Assembly: GCA_024529925.1 (NCBI GenBank)
Contig: JAFEUB010000736.1
Span: forward strand, 3,704,501 to 3,768,500
From: Ophthalmolycus amberensis
Lineage: Eukaryota > Chordata > Actinopteri > Perciformes > Zoarcidae
Reading direction: 5' to 3'
DNA: 64,000 nucleotides
Part shown: piece after piece, positions 38,701-64,000 of the stretch
How the letters are laid out: each line of letters begins with the position of its first letter
Numbering within the stretch: the stretch's first letter is position 1
The notes under the pieces: generated by a model
What the model saw: the letters and a program-made list of their open reading frames with translations, nothing else
Told to the model about the DNA's origin: nothing
The model's database searches: none
Program-made: the position numbers and the translations under genes

Positions 38701-41065
38701 AAGTGTTTGTGTGTATTTCAATGATTAAATCCAAATCAGGATGTTGTTATGACGACACATGCATTTTAAAGCTGTTAATCCAGGATTATTCTCTCCTCCT
38801 CATCTCATTATGTCGATTATTTAAAAAATACATACGGGCACATGCGCATACACACAAATACTAATTATGGGTTAGTTTCCCTGGAGACTGAACACATGCT
38901 GCTGGTCTCCAAAGACAGCTTGACATACAGGTAACACCTCAGGCAGCAACTATGTGCATACAATGTAATACATTTTTTGGTTTAAGCATATATTTGTTAA
39001 TTCGTGGACATTTGAAACACAAAAATATGAAAGCTCAAACATTGCACATCTGCAGCGTAGAAACATATTTATACAAGGCCGATAATTTCTGTGCTCCGGC
39101 CTCTCAGAGGGCCATTCTGGCCTTTCAGAAAACGATTTTCGGCACAGAGCGAGAACGAATGCGAGTAAACAGCGAGTGTACTTTCCCTGTGATTGAATGT
39201 GTGTCCTTGTGTAGAAACGGCGCTCTCCTCTCTCAGCAAGTGAAAACAGTCCGGCGGTGCCGAGGCTGATGTACAGGTGAGAGAATGGCCAAGGATTTTG
39301 AGATCACCCGAGGCTTTGTGTCCACTATGGTCCACTCACACTAGGTCAGCTCAGAATAACCAGAAAAGGGCTGACCGCCGATGTTCACTCACCCCTGGAG
39401 TCATTAATCACGCAGCACTGCAGATGAGCCGCATGGACACACGGTAACACACACAATAGTGTTGAAACACACATACACACTCGAGCCCATTTTAATTATG
39501 AAGCCAAATGCTCGATGACAGCATCGCTCCAGGTAGTCAGTCCTCTAGGCCTGTACTCCTGGTGCATTATCATACATTAAACATCACAGGCATGAATATT
39601 TCTGAGCAAAGCTTGGGTCAACAAATAACAACACATCATATCACATTAAGCCATCAATATCTGCAGCATATACAGACGCGCACAGTTTCTCCTGAGCTTT
39701 TTTTTAACACTCTTTAAACACAAACACGCACAATCGGATCAAGGTATCTGAACCCCTGTATTGCCAAACAGGTTTTCCAGGTTGCAGCTGGGTCGCTATC
39801 AGGAGCAGGATCTCAGATAACGGTCCTATTTACTGGTTGAAAAAATTCTTCAAAGGGGCCGAGCAGCAGTGGATGCCTGTGGTGTGTTTGTTCACAGGCA
39901 TGCTGCATTGAGATATACACTGTGGTATATGTGGGTTACAGCATGCATGTCACATACTGACTGCACTATAAATATATATCAGGGCTTCAGAAAAGTCACA
40001 ACTGTTGTGTCCAATATATTTTTCAAGCTAGAAACTAATGTACAAACTGCATTTGTTATGTTGAAAAAAAATCTTCATGAAATAGATGCTGGATTAATTG
40101 GGCCAGTCAATCCCAATTTTGAGTGTTTGAAAGATTTAGAGATATTAGGGGTTGCAATGTGGAAAAGTCAACTGACAAAATCAACTATTGTCACACTAGG
40201 TTTTTGAAGTTTTCAGTCCGACATCTTTTGACTGAACCAATAGTTTTTCATGCTGTAAATGTCTTACATTTTTACTTTTTTTGTCTTTTAGTCCCAAAAA
40301 TGTTTTTCTAACGCCATAATCTTTACTTTCCACAGAAAATATAGCTTCATGTGTACTGTTCTACGACTTGGTTCAAACTCTTACTCTTCAGCTTGCTGAA
40401 TTCAATTGTAAAATTTTTTAAAAGGCTTTGATGTGAACTCTAGTTGGAGAAAGAGTTGCTTGTTTCTCCTCTCTGAAAGACTTTGTACCAGCCACTTTCA
40501 ACTGTCTAGAAGACAGAAACAACGCACGCTGCATAAGTTAATGTCAAACTCTCTCTATTGTGTCTTGCCTTGTTAAATCCAATGATTTAACCGAAAAAAG
40601 AATGGGGGGAAATAAACAAAGCAGCAGTGTAAACTGAATAGCATAACAATTCAAGGATTGCACATGAACTTGGAATATTAGAACCGTTACAAATAGAGAC
40701 AGCGTTGAACGTTGGCAGACGCACTTCTCTAATAAGGCTCACTTCCTGTTGAGATGCAGTCTGAGAGGGAAACGCTGCTGCTGTGGTTTTGAGGATGAGC
40801 TGAAGTAATTAACGTGAATCTTTTGTGTCTGTGTGCGCACAAGTGCCATGTATGTTCGCTTGTAGAGACCAACGTGTGGGTGTGTATGAGAGGAAAAAGC
40901 ATTCAAAGGTGTTTTGCTTTTGCTGCTGGTAAGTAGTAAAGCTGTGAAACTAATTTCTTTCATCAACATCTGTCAGGGAGATTATGGGAAGCATTACTCG
41001 AGCATGCACTTATTTCACCAAAAGCATTAAATAACTCACTGAAAGAGATTGAGGAGACGGCTGCA

Positions 41066-41071
41066 TTTAAT
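41066..41071 (-). terminator. Candidate poly(A) signal ATTAAA for the Acl4-like gene
   Basis: Variant hexamer on the minus strand about 170 bases after the stop codon. No AATAAA lies closer. Position only. Confidence 0.3.
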
Positions 41072-41238
41072 GTCGCTCTTTTGTGCATCTCACTTGATTT
41101 CAAATTTCATCTTTGATAAACTGGTGTGAAGGGATAGTCAGTACAAAAGGCACTTTAAAGAGTGCACTACAACATTTTAACAAGCGGGAAGCATGATGGG
41201 GAGAAGGGAAATCACAGAGTACAGGCAAGGGGCGGTTG

Positions 41239-63710
<22,472 letters not shown>

Positions 63711-64000
63711 GGTGGTAAAAATACGGCTTATATTTCGATAATTTCTGTCTTCAAAACAGACTTTTTCCAAAGTGTGAATCTTACACACGCGTATAACAAC
63801 TGAGCTGGAGGAATGCAGTGCGCATGCTCCAAGAATCGACTTGGTGACTGCTACGGAGAGAGGAAATGGACATAACGAGCGGTTTGAAATAATAGAAATA
63901 AATTTTTTACACGGAAAAAGGTCTGACAATTTGTTAGACATTGCGTTTGAACGCATGATTTAATACTGACGTAACCTTACAATACCACAGTTTTAATTGT
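63711..64000 (-). promoter_or_regulatory. Promoter/5' UTR region of the Acl4-like gene (candidate)
   Basis: Region upstream of the start codon. It carries TGCGCATGCT at 63819-63828, close to the NRF-1 consensus found in many housekeeping and ribosome-biogenesis promoters. No TATA box at a useful distance. Transcription start not determinable from sequence alone. Confidence 0.4.

Larger units (their letters stand above)
34451..41060. other. Intergenic DNA between convergent genes
   Basis: No gene is supported. It holds a 17-bp-stem inverted repeat (35053-35096), GT (about 35503-35526) and CA (35670-35724) repeats and otherwise unique AT-rich sequence. The region lies between the 3' ends of the zinc-finger and Acl4-like genes. 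Confidence 0.65.

Overview
The window is a vertebrate nuclear sequence, almost certainly from a spiny-rayed teleost fish. The evidence is split genes with GT-AG introns, very dense CA/GT, GA and CTAT/CCAT microsatellites, and several transposon families typical of fish genomes: short non-autonomous hAT-type elements, a CR1/L2/Rex-like LINE and a Tc1 fossil. I see no bacterial or viral gene organisation and no CRISPR array. The exon models below come from reading splice sites and reading frames by eye, with family recognition from memory. No search was run.

Layout: (1) 1-5430 is upstream non-coding DNA. (2) 5430-33483 (+) is a four-exon ZNF804-family zinc-finger gene (best fit znf804b, 1463 aa). 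It has a GC-rich 5' region, a 41-codon first exon, a 17.7 kb first intron, a C2H2 finger exon, a basic helical exon and a 4 kb last exon; its 3' UTR probably ends near 34.45 kb. (3) 34.45-41.06 kb is intergenic. (4) 63710-41239 (-) is an 11-exon gene for a 416-aa TPR protein that matches the fish 'probable assembly chaperone of rpl4' (Acl4) family. The two genes are convergent.

The most notable genic feature is intron 3 of the Acl4-like gene (63114-62987). It reads as a minor-spliceosome (U12) AT-AC intron: ATATCCTTT at the 5' splice site, TCCTTGACC as branch site and TAC at the 3' end, and it is the only frame-preserving solution I found. Exon 6 of the same gene is bracketed by a GU-rich tract upstream and an AC tract downstream that could pair in the pre-mRNA. 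Exon 2 has a tandem NAGNAG acceptor.

Mobile DNA: a 1.2 kb hAT-like element with an exact 8-bp target duplication (20104-21317); a 549-bp hAT-like MITE with an exact 8-bp duplication and an internal 30-bp tandem array (45832-46380); a 650-bp MITE with a second MITE nested in it (47685-48334); a 2.9 kb frameshifted LINE with TCTA tracts at both ends and an 11-bp flanking repeat (54500-57435); and a decayed Tc1-like transposase tail (17790-18080). A perfect 42-bp palindrome lies in intron 1 of the zinc-finger gene (8153-8194). Everything outside these features is intronic or intergenic DNA with simple repeats. Some of it may be conserved regulatory sequence, but that cannot be judged from one genome.
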